From positions 1 through 48,416 of the forward strand of contig CACAXN010000007.1 in assembly GCA_902536455.1 (NCBI GenBank): DNA of 48,416 nucleotides. The letters run 5' to 3'. The position numbers were made by a program, and so were the translations under genes. The stretch comes from an uncultured Prochlorococcus sp. (GTDB lineage: Bacteria; Cyanobacteriota; Cyanobacteriia; PCC-6307; Cyanobiaceae). Of this stretch, positions 9,588 through 18,859 are shown in pieces (position 1 is the stretch's first letter; the number at the start of each line of letters is the position of its first letter). The notes beneath the pieces were generated by a model. The model saw nothing but the letters and a program-made list of their open reading frames with translations. It ran no database searches and was not told where the DNA came from.

Positions 9588-10662
9588 ACCAGTTCTTTAC
9601 GACTTCGTCTGACCAGCAGCCATTAATCGAATGAAAACCATTATGACCTCCTTTTTCAGTTATAAAAATAGTGAATTTATCAATAAATTTCCTTCTTAAA
9701 TTCAAAGTATCCTTATATGGAACCCAGGGATCATCCTTGGAATGAATAAAAAGCAATGGAGGTAATTTTTTTATTGAGTTTTGAATTCTAAATATTGGAG
9801 AAGCTTTAATATAATAATCTTCTAAAGAATTAAATCCCCAACTAGGAGCTGTAAATTTCTGATCAAATTCTCTTATAGTTTTTAAATTTCTAATTTTTAT
9901 TCTTAATTTCTCGTTATCAAAGAGTTTGCCTTCATCATTAAATCCCTCCCATAACTGATTTTTTAAGCGCTGAAGTAACCATTTTTGGTAGATATAATTT
10001 CTAGGTTTTTCAATACAGAGACTGCATGAAGATAAATCTAAAGGGGTACTCACACAGGCAAGGCCATCTAAAAGTTTTTCACCTTTGTTTTCATCGTAAT
10101 CTAGGCAGGCATTTAAAAGAATTGTTCCGCCTAAAGATAATCCAACTCCGTAAATTGGAAGATTATTATTCCTTTTCATAAGATCTTTGAACTCTAAATT
10201 AATCAATTTTTTAAAATAATTAATTGCTGAAATAACGTCACTGGAGCATCTAGCACAATAATTTCCTTTAGCTAAATATCTCGCTGATCCAGATCCTCTT
10301 AGATTTAATTTAAGAACTCCAAAACCATTATTTGCTAATTTCCTAGATATTCTTCTTAAACCAAACCGTTTAGTTGAGCCCCCTAAACCATGTGTAACGA
10401 TTACAAAACCCCTAAGTGAGTTTAAGTTTTCAGGTAATTCTAAAAAACCTAAAAGATAATCACATTCAAATTTTTTAGAAAGAATTTTATTAATCGGAAA
10501 GAATATTTTTTTATTTTTTTTTGATTTACCAAAATCAATAACAAAAGTATCTCTCAAAGTTTGTAAGTCGCCACCTATCCAAGGTAAGACTTCTCGAAAT
10601 GGCTTATTTTTTATGTAATCTGAAAAACTAAAAGATATACTATTATTTCTCCCCAACTCCAA
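9574..10662 (-). CDS. Alpha/beta hydrolase, YheT-like
   Basis: The 362-aa protein has an alpha/beta hydrolase fold: oxyanion segment V-T-H-G-L-G-G-S, nucleophile elbow G-L-S-L-G-G near residue 175, acid in H-S-K-D-D-P-W-V-P and catalytic histidine in K-G-G-H-N-G-F. The pattern and length match the YheT/ABHD esterase-lipase group, whose physiological substrates are poorly known. There is no signal peptide, so it is cytoplasmic. Its start lies 20 nt inside the end of pntB, so it is probably the last gene of the pnt operon. It converges with and overlaps the ferredoxin-like gene. Confidence 0.85.
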   Translation of the reverse strand: MELGRNNSISFSFSDYIKNKPFREVLPWIGGDLQTLRDTFVIDFGKSKKNKKIFFPINKILSKKFECDYLLGFLELPENLNSLRGFVIVTHGLGGSTKRFGLRRISRKLANNGFGVLKLNLRGSGSARYLAKGNYCARCSSDVISAINYFKKLINLEFKDLMKRNNNLPIYGVGLSLGGTILLNACLDYDENKGEKLLDGLACVSTPLDLSSCSLCIEKPRNYIYQKWLLQRLKNQLWEGFNDEGKLFDNEKLRIKIRNLKTIREFDQKFTAPSWGFNSLEDYYIKASPIFRIQNSIKKLPPLLFIHSKDDPWVPYKDTLNLRRKFIDKFTIFITEKGGHNGFHSINGCWSDEVVKNWFISI

Positions 10663-12082
10663 GATCTTTTAATTCTCCAATCAAATCATTAAGTACCTTT
10701 TTTGCATCACCAAAGACCATTGAGGTATTTGGCAGATCAAATAAATCATTTTTTATTCCGGAGTAGCCTGCACTCATACCACGTTTAATTACAAATACCG
10801 TTCTTGCTTCCTGCACATCAAGAACTGGCATGCCATATAAAGGAGAAGAGCTATCATTTTTAGCTTGAGGATTAACAACATCATTTGCTCCTAAAACTAA
10901 AACAACATCCGTTGCTGGAAAATCAGGATTTACAACGTCCATCTCTTTAAGTTGTTCGTAAGGAACATCCGCTTCTGCTAAAAGTACATTCATATGTCCA
11001 GGCATCCTACCTGCTACAGGATGAATTGCGTAAACAACTTCAATACCATTTTGCTCTAGTTTTTTTGTCACTTCCCTTAAAGTATGTTGAGCTTGAGCTA
11101 CCGCTAGACCATAACCAGGAACAATGATTACCTTGTTGGCTGCCTCTAAAGTCAATGCACATTCTTCAACACTGCAAGAAGTTATATTTGTATATTCTCC
11201 TGAACCAGAAGAAGCTGTACTTTGTGCAGATAAAGACCCTCCAAAAAGAACTGAGACCAATGATCTATTCATCCCTTTACACATTACTTGAGTAAGTATT
11301 AGACCTGCTGCTCCAACCATTGCGCCTGCTACTATCAAAAGCTGACTATCTACAACGAAACCTGCTGATGCTGCTGCAATCCCTGAATAGCTATTTAATA
11401 ATGATATAACGACTGGCATATCAGCTCCACCAATTGGCAAAGTAACTCCAATACCTAATAAAGAAGAAACTATAACTAAAAGCCAAATAGAACTTGTATT
11501 GCCATTTATCAAATCAAAAAAGGCTATCAAGGAAGCAACTGCAAAAACAATATTTACAAAATGTCTAAATTTGCTCTGAGTCCACCCTGGAGTTGACAAC
11601 CATCCCTGTAACTTTGCCATTGCCACAATTGAACCTGTGAAAGTTATGGCACCAACAAATATAGAAACAGATATTGAAACTTCGTTAATCAGTGACTTGA
11701 AAAAATCAAAATTTTCTTGTCCACCGGATATAGGAAAAATAGCTACTCCTAAAGCCACTAAAAGTGATGACATTCCTCCACACCCATTGAACAATGCCAC
11801 TGTTTCAGGCATGGAGGTCATAGGTACTTTTTTTGCAAGAATTGCTCCGAATAAACTACCTATGATTGATCCAATTATTATCCAAATCCAAGACTGAATA
11901 GCAATTCCAGAAGTGCCTAAATAATAAGAAAGTAATCCTACTACTGATAGCGACATTGCAAATGCAGCTAATCTATTTGCATCCCTTGCTGATTTTACTT
12001 TTGACAATCCTTTTATTCCCAAAGCCAGTAAAAGTACTGCTAGAAGGTCAATAACGAATTTAATGATTACAGGTAGATTCAT
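10643..12082 (-). CDS. pntB: NAD(P) transhydrogenase subunit beta
   Basis: The 479-aa subunit has about nine hydrophobic segments in the first ~280 residues (proton channel). A cytosolic NADP(H)-binding domain III follows, with G-Y-G-L-A-V-A-Q-A-Q, H-P-V-A-G-R-M-P-G-H-M-N-V-L-L-A-E and V-I-K-R-G-M-S-A-G-Y-S-G. The enzyme couples hydride transfer from NADH to NADP+ to proton translocation across the membrane. It sits 8 nt downstream of pntA2, completing a three-gene operon. The length and domain order are normal for the split cyanobacterial version. Confidence 0.97.
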   Translation of the reverse strand: MNLPVIIKFVIDLLAVLLLALGIKGLSKVKSARDANRLAAFAMSLSVVGLLSYYLGTSGIAIQSWIWIIIGSIIGSLFGAILAKKVPMTSMPETVALFNGCGGMSSLLVALGVAIFPISGGQENFDFFKSLINEVSISVSIFVGAITFTGSIVAMAKLQGWLSTPGWTQSKFRHFVNIVFAVASLIAFFDLINGNTSSIWLLVIVSSLLGIGVTLPIGGADMPVVISLLNSYSGIAAASAGFVVDSQLLIVAGAMVGAAGLILTQVMCKGMNRSLVSVLFGGSLSAQSTASSGSGEYTNITSCSVEECALTLEAANKVIIVPGYGLAVAQAQHTLREVTKKLEQNGIEVVYAIHPVAGRMPGHMNVLLAEADVPYEQLKEMDVVNPDFPATDVVLVLGANDVVNPQAKNDSSSPLYGMPVLDVQEARTVFVIKRGMSAGYSGIKNDLFDLPNTSMVFGDAKKVLNDLIGELKDLGVGEK

Positions 12083-12090
12083 GTTAAAAA

Positions 12091-12384
12091 TTACTTCTTA
12101 TTTGATGGTTTACGACTAAACATCGCGAGCATTCGATCAGTTACAAAGAAACCGCCTACAACGTTGAAAAGAGCAAATCCAAGAGAAACTGAACCAATGA
12201 TTAAAAGTGGTACGTTACCTTCTGCTTTTACAATTAAAGTCAAGGCTGCAAGCATTGTTATTCCTGAAATTGCATTTGCTCCACTCATTAGAGGTGTATG
12301 AAGAGTAGGAGGAACTTTTCCAATTAACTCGAGACCTAATAAACTACCAAGTAAAAGAACCCAAAGAAGACTTATAAAAGACAT
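12091..12384 (-). CDS. pntA2: NAD(P) transhydrogenase subunit alpha part 2 (membrane domain)
   Basis: This 97-aa hydrophobic protein has three to four membrane segments (residues ~3-20, 33-53, 57-78) and a short Arg/Lys-rich tail. It corresponds to the membrane part of PntA that is fused to the NAD domain in Escherichia coli but encoded separately in many cyanobacteria and alphaproteobacteria. It lies between the NAD-binding subunit gene (12-nt gap) and pntB (8-nt gap). That position and the size make the assignment firm. Confidence 0.95.
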   Translation of the reverse strand: MSFISLLWVLLLGSLLGLELIGKVPPTLHTPLMSGANAISGITMLAALTLIVKAEGNVPLLIIGSVSLGFALFNVVGGFFVTDRMLAMFSRKPSNKK

Positions 12385-12396
12385 AATTTTAAAACC

Positions 12397-13527
12397 TCAA
12401 TTTTCAAAAACTTTATTTTGAAGAACAACTCCTTCATCGCTTAATAAACATCCAGAAATGAGTTCATCCTCTTTATCTAATTTAATTACACCATCTTTTA
12501 TAAATGGTGTAATCAAAGATGTTAAGTTCTTAGCATAAAGAGAACTTGCATCATAAGGTACTGAAGAGGGTAATTCTCCAGCTCCTATAAGTTTTACGCC
12601 ATCTTTGATAATAGTTTCATTTGATTTTGTTCCTTCGCAGTTCCCTCCCTGAGAAACAGCTAAATCAATCACTACTGCGCCAGGCCTCATTTTTTCAATC
12701 ATGGGTGAATCTATTAAAACAGGGGCCTTTTTACCTAGAACTTGCGCAGTACATATAGCAACATCAGCTTCAGATAAATATTTAGTTAAAGTTGCCTTCT
12801 GTTTTGAGAGGAATTCGGGTGTTACAGCTTTTGCATAACCTCCTGCCTCTCCTGGCTTTTCCTCAACTTCAGGAAGTTCTATAAATCTTGCTCCCAGGGA
12901 CTCTACTTGTTCTTTAACAGCAGGTCTAATATCAGATACAAATACTATTGCTCCAAGTCTTTTTGCTGTCGCAACTGCCTGTAATCCTGCAACGCCTCCA
13001 CCAAGAACCACTACTTTGGCAGGTTGGACCGTCCCTGCTGCAGTCATAAGCATTGGGAAATATCTATCTAACTCACTTGCAGCCAAAAGAACTGCTTTAT
13101 ATCCAGCAATATTGGCCTGTGAAGAAAGAACATCAGAAGATTGAGCTCTACTAATCCTCGGAAGCAACTCTAGTGATAAAGCTGAAATCTTATTACTATT
13201 AATAGTCTTTAGAAGCTCCTTGTTACCATATGGGTTAAGAAGACCAAGAAGAACAGCGCCTTTCTTTAACTTATTTAAATTATCCTCTGATGGAGTTTGA
13301 ACACAAAATATTAAGTCCGCTTCACCCCAAATTTTTTGATCTAAATTGTTTATTATTGTTCCGCCCGATTCTTCATATGATAAGTCACTAAATCCTGATA
13401 ATTTTCCTGCTGAACTTTCAATATAAACATCACATCCAAGGCTTTTTAATTTCTTTACCGCTTCTGGTGTAGCTGAAACTCTCCTTTCACCAGAGCTTGT
13501 TTCGGAAGGAATAAGTATCTTTGTCAA
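12397..13527 (-). CDS. pntA1: NAD(P) transhydrogenase subunit alpha part 1 (NAD-binding domain I)
   Basis: The 376-aa soluble subunit resembles alanine dehydrogenase. It shows the N-terminal motif S-G-E-R-R-V-S-A-T-P, the domain I loop R-A-Q-S-S-D-V-L-S-S-Q, the Rossmann motif V-V-L-G-G-G-V-A-G-L-Q-A near residue 175 and the mobile-loop-like G-E-A-G-G-Y-A-K. It binds NAD(H) on the cytosolic face and works with pntA2 and pntB, which follow immediately. The operon is transcribed away from the 192-aa gene at 13655. The 127-nt AT-rich gap between them should hold both promoters. Confidence 0.96.
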   Translation of the reverse strand: MTKILIPSETSSGERRVSATPEAVKKLKSLGCDVYIESSAGKLSGFSDLSYEESGGTIINNLDQKIWGEADLIFCVQTPSEDNLNKLKKGAVLLGLLNPYGNKELLKTINSNKISALSLELLPRISRAQSSDVLSSQANIAGYKAVLLAASELDRYFPMLMTAAGTVQPAKVVVLGGGVAGLQAVATAKRLGAIVFVSDIRPAVKEQVESLGARFIELPEVEEKPGEAGGYAKAVTPEFLSKQKATLTKYLSEADVAICTAQVLGKKAPVLIDSPMIEKMRPGAVVIDLAVSQGGNCEGTKSNETIIKDGVKLIGAGELPSSVPYDASSLYAKNLTSLITPFIKDGVIKLDKEDELISGCLLSDEGVVLQNKVFEN

Positions 13528-13654
13528 TTTATTTATTTTTTTAACATACTAAATATAAATTGAAGAAAGTCAAAAGTCTTGGATTTTTGTTAAAAATATA
13601 TTTTCTTTTCTATAAAAAATAGCTATCTAGAATATATAAGTACTAAACAATCCA

Positions 13655-14233
13655 ATGAGTATAAAAGCAATCGAATGTCCTGATGGAGTGTGCCACAGTC
13701 ATCATGGTGGTCATGCTGTTCCAAGGCAAGCTATGCAGAAAAATCTAGAAAAGCATGGTAAAGACTGGTGCGAGAAATTAGCAGAGAGAATTTATGAAAT
13801 GTCAGTTGATACTTATTCACAGACAGTCATGCCCAGTCTCCACTCGGCAGGTTGGCAAAGAAGACATTTAGATTGGGAATTTAAGCTAGCTGAAAATGAT
13901 TCTGAACCTGATGAAGCTCTTGTTGAAGGAATTATTAATGCCACAGAAAGCTTTCTAAGGAGTAGTGAGGTTCATCGATTATTTATTCAAGAGTTAGTTC
14001 AGGGCACGTTCGAGGAGGCAAATGATAAAAAAATAATTTCTAAAGCAATAAAATCTATCATTGAAGAAGAAATTGTAAGTTCACTAAGAGAAAAAAAAGA
14101 AACTCTTTTAAAGAAAATATCCACAAAATTAATATCAGAAGAAAAAGTTACAGAGGAACTCGCAATAAATTCAGCTAAAGAGGGTTTTGAGGAAGTTGAA
14201 AGGCTACTTGCAAATCACAGCGAGGCAGTATAA
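13655..14233 (+). CDS. Conserved picocyanobacterial protein of unknown function
   Basis: This is a 192-aa soluble protein. The N-terminal ~25 residues are rich in Cys and His (C-P-D-G-V-C-H-S-H-H-G-G-H), a possible metal-binding site but also seen in proteins without metal. The rest is acidic and helical with many Glu/Lys pairs. It has no signal peptide or membrane segment. I know it only as a type of protein conserved in marine Synechococcus and Prochlorococcus and do not assign a function. It is divergent from pntA1 and has its own upstream region. Confidence 0.7.
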   Translation: MSIKAIECPDGVCHSHHGGHAVPRQAMQKNLEKHGKDWCEKLAERIYEMSVDTYSQTVMPSLHSAGWQRRHLDWEFKLAENDSEPDEALVEGIINATESFLRSSEVHRLFIQELVQGTFEEANDKKIISKAIKSIIEEEIVSSLREKKETLLKKISTKLISEEKVTEELAINSAKEGFEEVERLLANHSEAV

Positions 14234-14317
14234 CTCTGTTTCTTTATATTTTCTTTATAATTGATCCAAAAATTGTCTCAAATATAAATTAAAGATTAAA
14301 TTATTGTTTGGAAGTAC

Positions 14318-14378
14318 AAAGTTGTAACTTATTAGACAATACATAGGTTCTGTAATGTGTTTACCTATAAACAACTTT
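14318..14378 (+). other. Nested inverted repeats, possible structured mRNA leader
   Basis: An outer 8-bp inverted repeat (AAAGTTGT at 14318-14325 and ACAACTTT at 14371-14378) encloses an inner 6-bp repeat (ATAGGT at 14343-14348 and ACCTAT at 14363-14368). It ends 9 nt before the ATG of the next gene, which lacks a recognisable Shine-Dalgarno sequence. The arrangement could fold into a long two-part stem in the leader. Function is unknown. Confidence 0.4.
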
Positions 14379-14387
14379 TAAATCCCA

Positions 14388-14612
14388 ATGGACAATTTCA
14401 TTAGAAAGAGGATAGACATTGCAACCTGTTGGGCTACCAACAGAATTTCTGCAATGGATACTTTAGAAAGATATGAAGACAGTTATGCAATCGCAGAAGA
14501 ATTTAGAGAGTGGATATTACATATTGGTGAAAAGAACGAAAATTTAAAAGATTCTGTTTTAAACTTCCCAAATGAATTAAAAAAATTATTTGACCAAAAA
14601 GTCAACGATTAA
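14388..14612 (+). CDS. Small conserved protein of unknown function
   Basis: The 74-aa acidic protein starts at ATG 14388 with no clear Shine-Dalgarno sequence. It has one short motif of aromatic and Cys residues (A-T-C-W-A-T-N-R) and is otherwise helical and charged. No family is recognised. The upstream 70 nt contain nested inverted repeats that may form an RNA structure over the ribosome entry region. A weak hairpin follows the stop at 14633-14656. NTRC follows 79 nt later on the same strand. Confidence 0.6.
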   Translation: MDNFIRKRIDIATCWATNRISAMDTLERYEDSYAIAEEFREWILHIGEKNENLKDSVLNFPNELKKLFDQKVND

Positions 14613-14632
14613 TTGTTAAATCGATCGAGTGG

Positions 14633-14662
14633 AATCCGCCCTACTTTATTCGGATTTGTTTA
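14633..14662 (+). terminator. Weak hairpin terminator candidate
   Basis: AATCCG (14633-14638) and CGGATT (14651-14656) form a 6-bp stem with a 12-nt loop, followed by a T-rich but interrupted tract. The stem is short, so partial readthrough into NTRC is likely. Confidence 0.35.
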
Positions 14663-14691
14663 TTATTATATATAGTGAAATTAGCAAATAA

Positions 14692-16068
14692 ATGGAAAAT
14701 AAAGAAAAAAATTCTAAAGTAGAAAATGTTGTAATTATTGGTTCAGGTCCTGCCGGTTATACGGCTGCAATTTATGCAGCAAGAGCAAATCTTCAACCAT
14801 TGCTCGTTACAGGATTTAATTCTGGTGGAATTCCTGGTGGGCAATTAATGACTACAACATTTGTTGAAAATTATCCAGGTTTTCCAGATGGTGTACTAGG
14901 TCCTGAATTAATGGATCTAATGAAAGCTCAAGCCGAAAGATGGGGCACTAATTTACACGAAAGTGATGTTGTCTCAATAAATACTGATTCACACCCTTTT
15001 GAATTAAAAACTTTAGAAGGAACTATAAAATCTAACTCAATTATTATTGCAACTGGAGCAAGTGCAAATAGACTAGGAGTGATAAATGAAGATAAATTCT
15101 GGAGTAAAGGAATAAGTGCTTGTGCAATATGTGATGGAGCGACCCCACAATTTAGAGATGAAGAATTAGCTGTTATTGGAGGGGGTGACTCTGCATGTGA
15201 GGAAGCAGCATATCTCACAAAGTATGGAAGCAAAGTGCATTTGATTGTAAGATCTGAAAAATTAAGGGCTAGCGCAGCAATGGTAGATAGAGTAAAAGCT
15301 AATTCAAAAATAGAAATTCATTGGAACACAAAAGTTAATAAAGCTGATGGTTCTGAATGGCTTGAGAGAATAGAAACTGTTCACTCTCAAAAAGGGAAAG
15401 GGGAAATCAATATAAAAGGTCTTTTTTACGCGATAGGGCATACGCCAAATACGAAATTCTTAGGCAACAAAATTGATTTAGATAATAAAGGATATATTGC
15501 TTGCAAATCAGGAAGACCAGAAACATCTATTGAAGGTATCTTCGCAGCAGGTGATGTCGTTGATTCTGAGTGGAGACAAGGAGTCACCGCTGCAGGAACC
15601 GGGTGCATGGCAGCATTAGCTACTGAAAGGTGGCTAGCCGAGAAAAACTTTGCAAAAACTATAGTTAGAGAAACACCCGAACCAGAAAAAAAACTTAATT
15701 CATTAGATTTTAATGAAGAAGAAGTCAATGAAGATACATTCGATTCAAATTCTGAATGGCAAAAAGGCAGTTATGCATTAAGAAAACTTTATCACGAGAG
15801 TAAAAAACCTATCTTAGTAATCTTTAGTTCTCCAAGCTGCGGTCCATGTCATGTTTTGAAACCTCAGTTGAAAAGGGTAATTAATGAACTTGATGGTGCA
15901 GTGCTTGGTGTTGAAATAGATATTGATAAAGATCAAGATATTGCAAAACAAGCCGGTATTAACGGCACACCTACAGTTCAACTTTTTAAAGAAAAATTAT
16001 TAAAAAAACAATGGCAAGGTGTTAAACAAAGAAGTGAGTTTAAAGAAGCAATAAATAATATTATCTAA
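14692..16068 (+). CDS. trxB: NADPH-thioredoxin reductase with fused C-terminal thioredoxin (NTRC)
   Basis: The 458-aa protein fuses two modules. Residues ~10-315 are a flavoprotein thioredoxin reductase: FAD motif G-S-G-P-A-G-Y-T, redox site C-A-I-C-D near residue 143, NADPH motif [10 protein letters not shown] and FAD motif A-A-G-D-V. Residues ~350-458 are a thioredoxin domain with the active site S-C-G-P-C in place of W-C-G-P-C. This is the NTRC architecture known from plastids and cyanobacteria, which reduces 2-Cys peroxiredoxin with NADPH in the dark. The Trp to Ser change next to the first Cys is visible here. It converges with infA. Confidence 0.95.
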   Translation: MENKEKNSKVENVVIIGSGPAGYTAAIYAARANLQPLLVTGFNSGGIPGGQLMTTTFVENYPGFPDGVLGPELMDLMKAQAERWGTNLHESDVVSINTDSHPFELKTLEGTIKSNSIIIATGASANRLGVINEDKFWSKGISACAICDGATPQFRDEELAVIGGGDSACEEAAYLTKYGSKVHLIVRSEKLRASAAMVDRVKANSKIEIHWNTKVNKADGSEWLERIETVHSQKGKGEINIKGLFYAIGHTPNTKFLGNKIDLDNKGYIACKSGRPETSIEGIFAAGDVVDSEWRQGVTAAGTGCMAALATERWLAEKNFAKTIVRETPEPEKKLNSLDFNEEEVNEDTFDSNSEWQKGSYALRKLYHESKKPILVIFSSPSCGPCHVLKPQLKRVINELDGAVLGVEIDIDKDQDIAKQAGINGTPTVQLFKEKLLKKQWQGVKQRSEFKEAINNII

Positions 16069-16077
16069 AATAACTCC

Positions 16078-16344
16078 TTACTTATTATTCCTCTTTGGGT
16101 TATTTTTATTAGTTGTAGGTCGAGAATTTCCTGCGTTTCTTTCTCTATAAGTTATCCTGCCCCGAGAAAGATCATAAGGACTTATCTCAACTAACACTTT
16201 GTCTCCAGCTAATAATTTAATTCTAAATTTAGTCAATTTACCCGCTGCTCTACATAAACATTGATGACCTTCAGGTTGTTCTAAAGTAACCAAATAAAAA
16301 CCATTCCCCTGCTCTTTTTCTATTACACCTGAAGTTTCAATCAT
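16078..16344 (-). CDS. infA: Translation initiation factor IF-1
   Basis: The 88-aa protein is an S1-type OB fold with the family signatures G-V-I-E, H-Q-C-L-C-R-A-A-G-K and G-D-K-V-L-V-E-I-S-P-Y-D-L-S-R-G-R-I-T-Y-R. It has an extended basic Asn/Lys tail beyond the ~72 residues of the core domain, as in other cyanobacteria. It binds the 30S A site during initiation. In most bacteria infA lies in a ribosomal protein cluster, but here it is isolated. Some cyanobacteria have a second copy, and this divergent sequence could be that copy. The start is ATG; the gene is convergent with NTRC. Confidence 0.88.
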   Translation of the reverse strand: MIETSGVIEKEQGNGFYLVTLEQPEGHQCLCRAAGKLTKFRIKLLAGDKVLVEISPYDLSRGRITYRERNAGNSRPTTNKNNPKRNNK

Positions 16345-16436
16345 TAATTAATATTTTACTAAGTTCATATTATCAGAAAAAGATTAGCCAAAATTGATTT
16401 GAGAAAAATTACGAACGTATAAAAATGAAATTCACT

Positions 16437-16649
16437 TCAAATTGAAAATTTAATTTCATTAATTATTTGAAGTTGACCATAGTAAAAATTTGCTTTCGCA
16501 ATTTTTTCAGAATCTTCTAATTGATCAAAAAAAACAAACCCAAGACTTTCCCACAATGAAGATCCGCAAACATTATTCAATTCATTTTTTGCTTCTTTTG
16601 CAAAATTATCTAGCTTTCTTTCAAGATTTTTTGATTTAGAAACAGACAT
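16437..16649 (-). CDS. Small conserved protein of unknown function
   Basis: This is a 70-aa soluble, helical protein starting at ATG (16647-16649). It has a single Cys and a short aromatic stretch (S-L-G-F-V-F-F-D-Q). It has no signal peptide or recognised domain. It lies 54 nt downstream of ycf39 (transcription runs from ycf39 to this gene), but that gap contains the AT-rich palindrome-like TATATAGTACAAATATACTATATA (16662-16685), so it could have its own promoter. Confidence 0.5.
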   Translation of the reverse strand: MSVSKSKNLERKLDNFAKEAKNELNNVCGSSLWESLGFVFFDQLEDSEKIAKANFYYGQLQIINEIKFSI

Positions 16650-16703
16650 AATCAGTAATGTTTATATAGTACAAATATACTATATAAACAAAAAATTACA
16701 ATA

Positions 16704-17666
16704 CTAAAAAGGTAATCTCTTTTTTTCTTCAATATTTAGATCTGCCTCCATTTCCCTTAATCTTTTAAGTATTTGTTGGTAGTACTCCTTAATATAACTC
16801 TCTAGTGATGTCATATCTTCTTTTTTAAGTTCCAATATTTCGTAAGTTTTGCTCATGTCAGCATCTAATGATTCACCACTACTTGTTACTTCAGCAAAAG
16901 ACAATCTTTCAGCAACATTTAAAGAATCTTGAAAAAAGGAAACTACTTTTTGAGTAAAGCTAATTAGGAATGGGGAAACTCTAAAAATTTTCGCTTTTTT
17001 TTCACTAAATTTTTCACATAAAGATATAACTTCGTTTGAATCCCATGCTTTGGGACCAACTAATGGCAATGATGTTCTGTGAGTTTTTGGATTATTTACT
17101 GCTGATACAACAACTTTCGCCATATCTTGAGTATTCATATAAGCAATTTTAGTTGGAGTCCCACTCATCCATACTGCTTGACTGTCTAAAATTGGAATGG
17201 CGAATTGACCAATAACTCCTTGCATAAAAGCTGCGCATTTGAAGATTGTATAGTCTAAATCAGATTTCTCAAGAAGTTTTTCTGTGCAAAATTTGATGTC
17301 CATCAATGGGACATTTCTGAACTTTTCTGTTAAAAGGATAGAAAGGAATAATACCCTTTTTACATTTAAAGATTCACAAGCATTGAATAAGTTAAGTTTT
17401 CCATCCCAATCTATTTCATAAATACTTTTAGGATCATCTGGCCTGCTAGTCGCTGCATCAATAACTACTTCAATATCTTGCAATGCATATTCAATATCAG
17501 AAGAATTTAATAGATTACCTTTTGTTAGTTCGCAACCCCACTCTTGTAGGAAGGAAGCTTTCCTTGGGTTTCTTACAAAGCATCTTACTTCATGTCCATC
17601 TTCTATAGCTTGCTTTGCTATTTGTCTACCAAGTGTCCCTGTTGCTCCTACTAAAAGAATCTTCAT
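16704..17666 (-). CDS. ycf39: Ycf39/HCF244-like NAD(P)-binding photosystem II assembly factor
   Basis: The 320-aa protein is an atypical short-chain dehydrogenase (NmrA-like) with an N-terminal Rossmann motif G-A-T-G-T-L-G-R-Q. It lacks the catalytic Y-x3-K of active dehydrogenases. The segments R-C-F-V-R-N-P-R-K-A and F-L-Q-E-W-G-C-E-L are typical of Ycf39. In Synechocystis, Ycf39 works with Hlip proteins to deliver chlorophyll to newly made D1 during PSII assembly. Its gene lies directly downstream of petM on the same strand, so the pair is probably one operon. Confidence 0.93.
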   Translation of the reverse strand: MKILLVGATGTLGRQIAKQAIEDGHEVRCFVRNPRKASFLQEWGCELTKGNLLNSSDIEYALQDIEVVIDAATSRPDDPKSIYEIDWDGKLNLFNACESLNVKRVLFLSILLTEKFRNVPLMDIKFCTEKLLEKSDLDYTIFKCAAFMQGVIGQFAIPILDSQAVWMSGTPTKIAYMNTQDMAKVVVSAVNNPKTHRTSLPLVGPKAWDSNEVISLCEKFSEKKAKIFRVSPFLISFTQKVVSFFQDSLNVAERLSFAEVTSSGESLDADMSKTYEILELKKEDMTSLESYIKEYYQQILKRLREMEADLNIEEKKRLPF

Positions 17667-17723
17667 ATCTAAGATTTACTTAACTTGTAGACAATAACTC
17701 AAATTGTAATGTATTCGTGAGAA

Positions 17724-17822
17724 TCAATCTCCCTGAAACTTTAATAACAAAGCACCACCAACCAGTCCTACTGGTATCAGTATCCAAAAAACTGCTGCAA
17801 TACTAAAAATTTCTTTAGCCAT
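17724..17822 (-). CDS. petM: Cytochrome b6f complex subunit 7 (PetM)
   Basis: A 32-residue open frame starts at ATG (17820-17822) and ends with TGA (17724-17726). It begins [11 protein letters not shown] and ends L-L-L-K-F-Q-G-D. This is a single transmembrane helix with the conserved start and end of PetM, a small stabilising subunit of the b6f complex in the thylakoid. It lies 57 nt upstream of ycf39 on the same strand and is easily missed because of its size. Confidence 0.93.
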   Translation of the reverse strand: MAKEIFSIAAVFWILIPVGLVGGALLLKFQGD

Positions 17823-17915
17823 AGTAAAAATTATTGATTACTATAATTTACATTCAATATACATTTATTTGTTAAAAAAGTAGATAATGCAAATATCTTG
17901 AAAATTTTTAATAAT

Positions 17916-18857
17916 ATGAATAATAATTTCAAAGAAAATATAAACTTACCTAATTACTGGAATTGGAATGGTTTTAAAATTTGTTGGAGTGTTACAGGCG
18001 AAGATAATGAAATTCCAATAATCTTTCTCCATGGATTTGGCGCCAGTCGAAAACATTGGAGAAACAATTTAGATTATTTTGCGAAAAGGAATTGCGCCTC
18101 ATATTCTTTAGATTTAATAGGATTTGGAGATTCAGATCAGCCTGGGATTAGACAAATTGGGAAACTAGATAATGAGATTTGGTCTAATCAAGTTAAAGAC
18201 TTTATTACACAGGTGATAAGACCAAAGAATTCTGGGAAAGTAATTCTTATTGGAAATTCCCTTGGATCACTAGTTGCTTTAACATCTGCTGTTTTATTAG
18301 AGGATCAGATTGCAAAAGTTATTGCATCCCCGCTGCCAGATCAAATTCAAGAAGATAAAAAGTCCATAACAAAAAAATCATCATTTATAAAATTTCAAGA
18401 TAAATTCCTAAGAATATTTTTTATGTTTTTCCCTTTGGAGATTATTTTATTTTTAATAACCAAATTAGGGGTTATAAAACTGGGATTAAATACTGCCTAT
18501 TTCAAAAAAGATAATGTTGATCGCGAACTAATAGATTTGGTTACAAAACCAGTTTTAAGGAAAACTTCAGCTAGATCACTAAGAGCAATGTGTATTGGAA
18601 TGTCTTCAAGAGATGAAAAATTTCAAGCCTCTTACCTTTTAAGAAAACTTAGCGCCTCAAAAAAAGTTCCTTTTTTATTGATTTGGGGAGAAAAAGATAA
18701 TTTCATACCTTTGTTTGTTGGTAAAAAGATTGCAAATTTCCATAGATGGGTAAAATTAAAAATAGTATCCAATTCAGGGCATTGTATCCATGATGAAGAT
18801 CCTCAAGTATTCAATAGAATCTCTTATGAATGGATTAGAGATTTAAAAACTTTTTAA
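17916..18857 (+). CDS. Alpha/beta fold hydrolase
   Basis: The protein is about 313 aa from ATG 17916; an in-frame TTG at 17898 would add six residues. It has oxyanion motif F-L-H-G-F-G-A-S, nucleophile elbow G-N-S-L-G-S-L near residue 120, acid in W-G-E-K-D-N-F-I-P and histidine in [10 protein letters not shown] cap domain includes a hydrophobic stretch ([13 protein letters not shown]) that may associate with the membrane. This is the type of cyanobacterial and plastid hydrolase that includes pheophytinase-like and haloalkane-dehalogenase-like enzymes. The substrate is not determinable. The gene is 2 nt upstream of ilvH. Confidence 0.85.
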   Translation: MNNNFKENINLPNYWNWNGFKICWSVTGEDNEIPIIFLHGFGASRKHWRNNLDYFAKRNCASYSLDLIGFGDSDQPGIRQIGKLDNEIWSNQVKDFITQVIRPKNSGKVILIGNSLGSLVALTSAVLLEDQIAKVIASPLPDQIQEDKKSITKKSSFIKFQDKFLRIFFMFFPLEIILFLITKLGVIKLGLNTAYFKKDNVDRELIDLVTKPVLRKTSARSLRAMCIGMSSRDEKFQASYLLRKLSASKKVPFLLIWGEKDNFIPLFVGKKIANFHRWVKLKIVSNSGHCIHDEDPQVFNRISYEWIRDLKTF

Positions 18858-18859
18858 AT

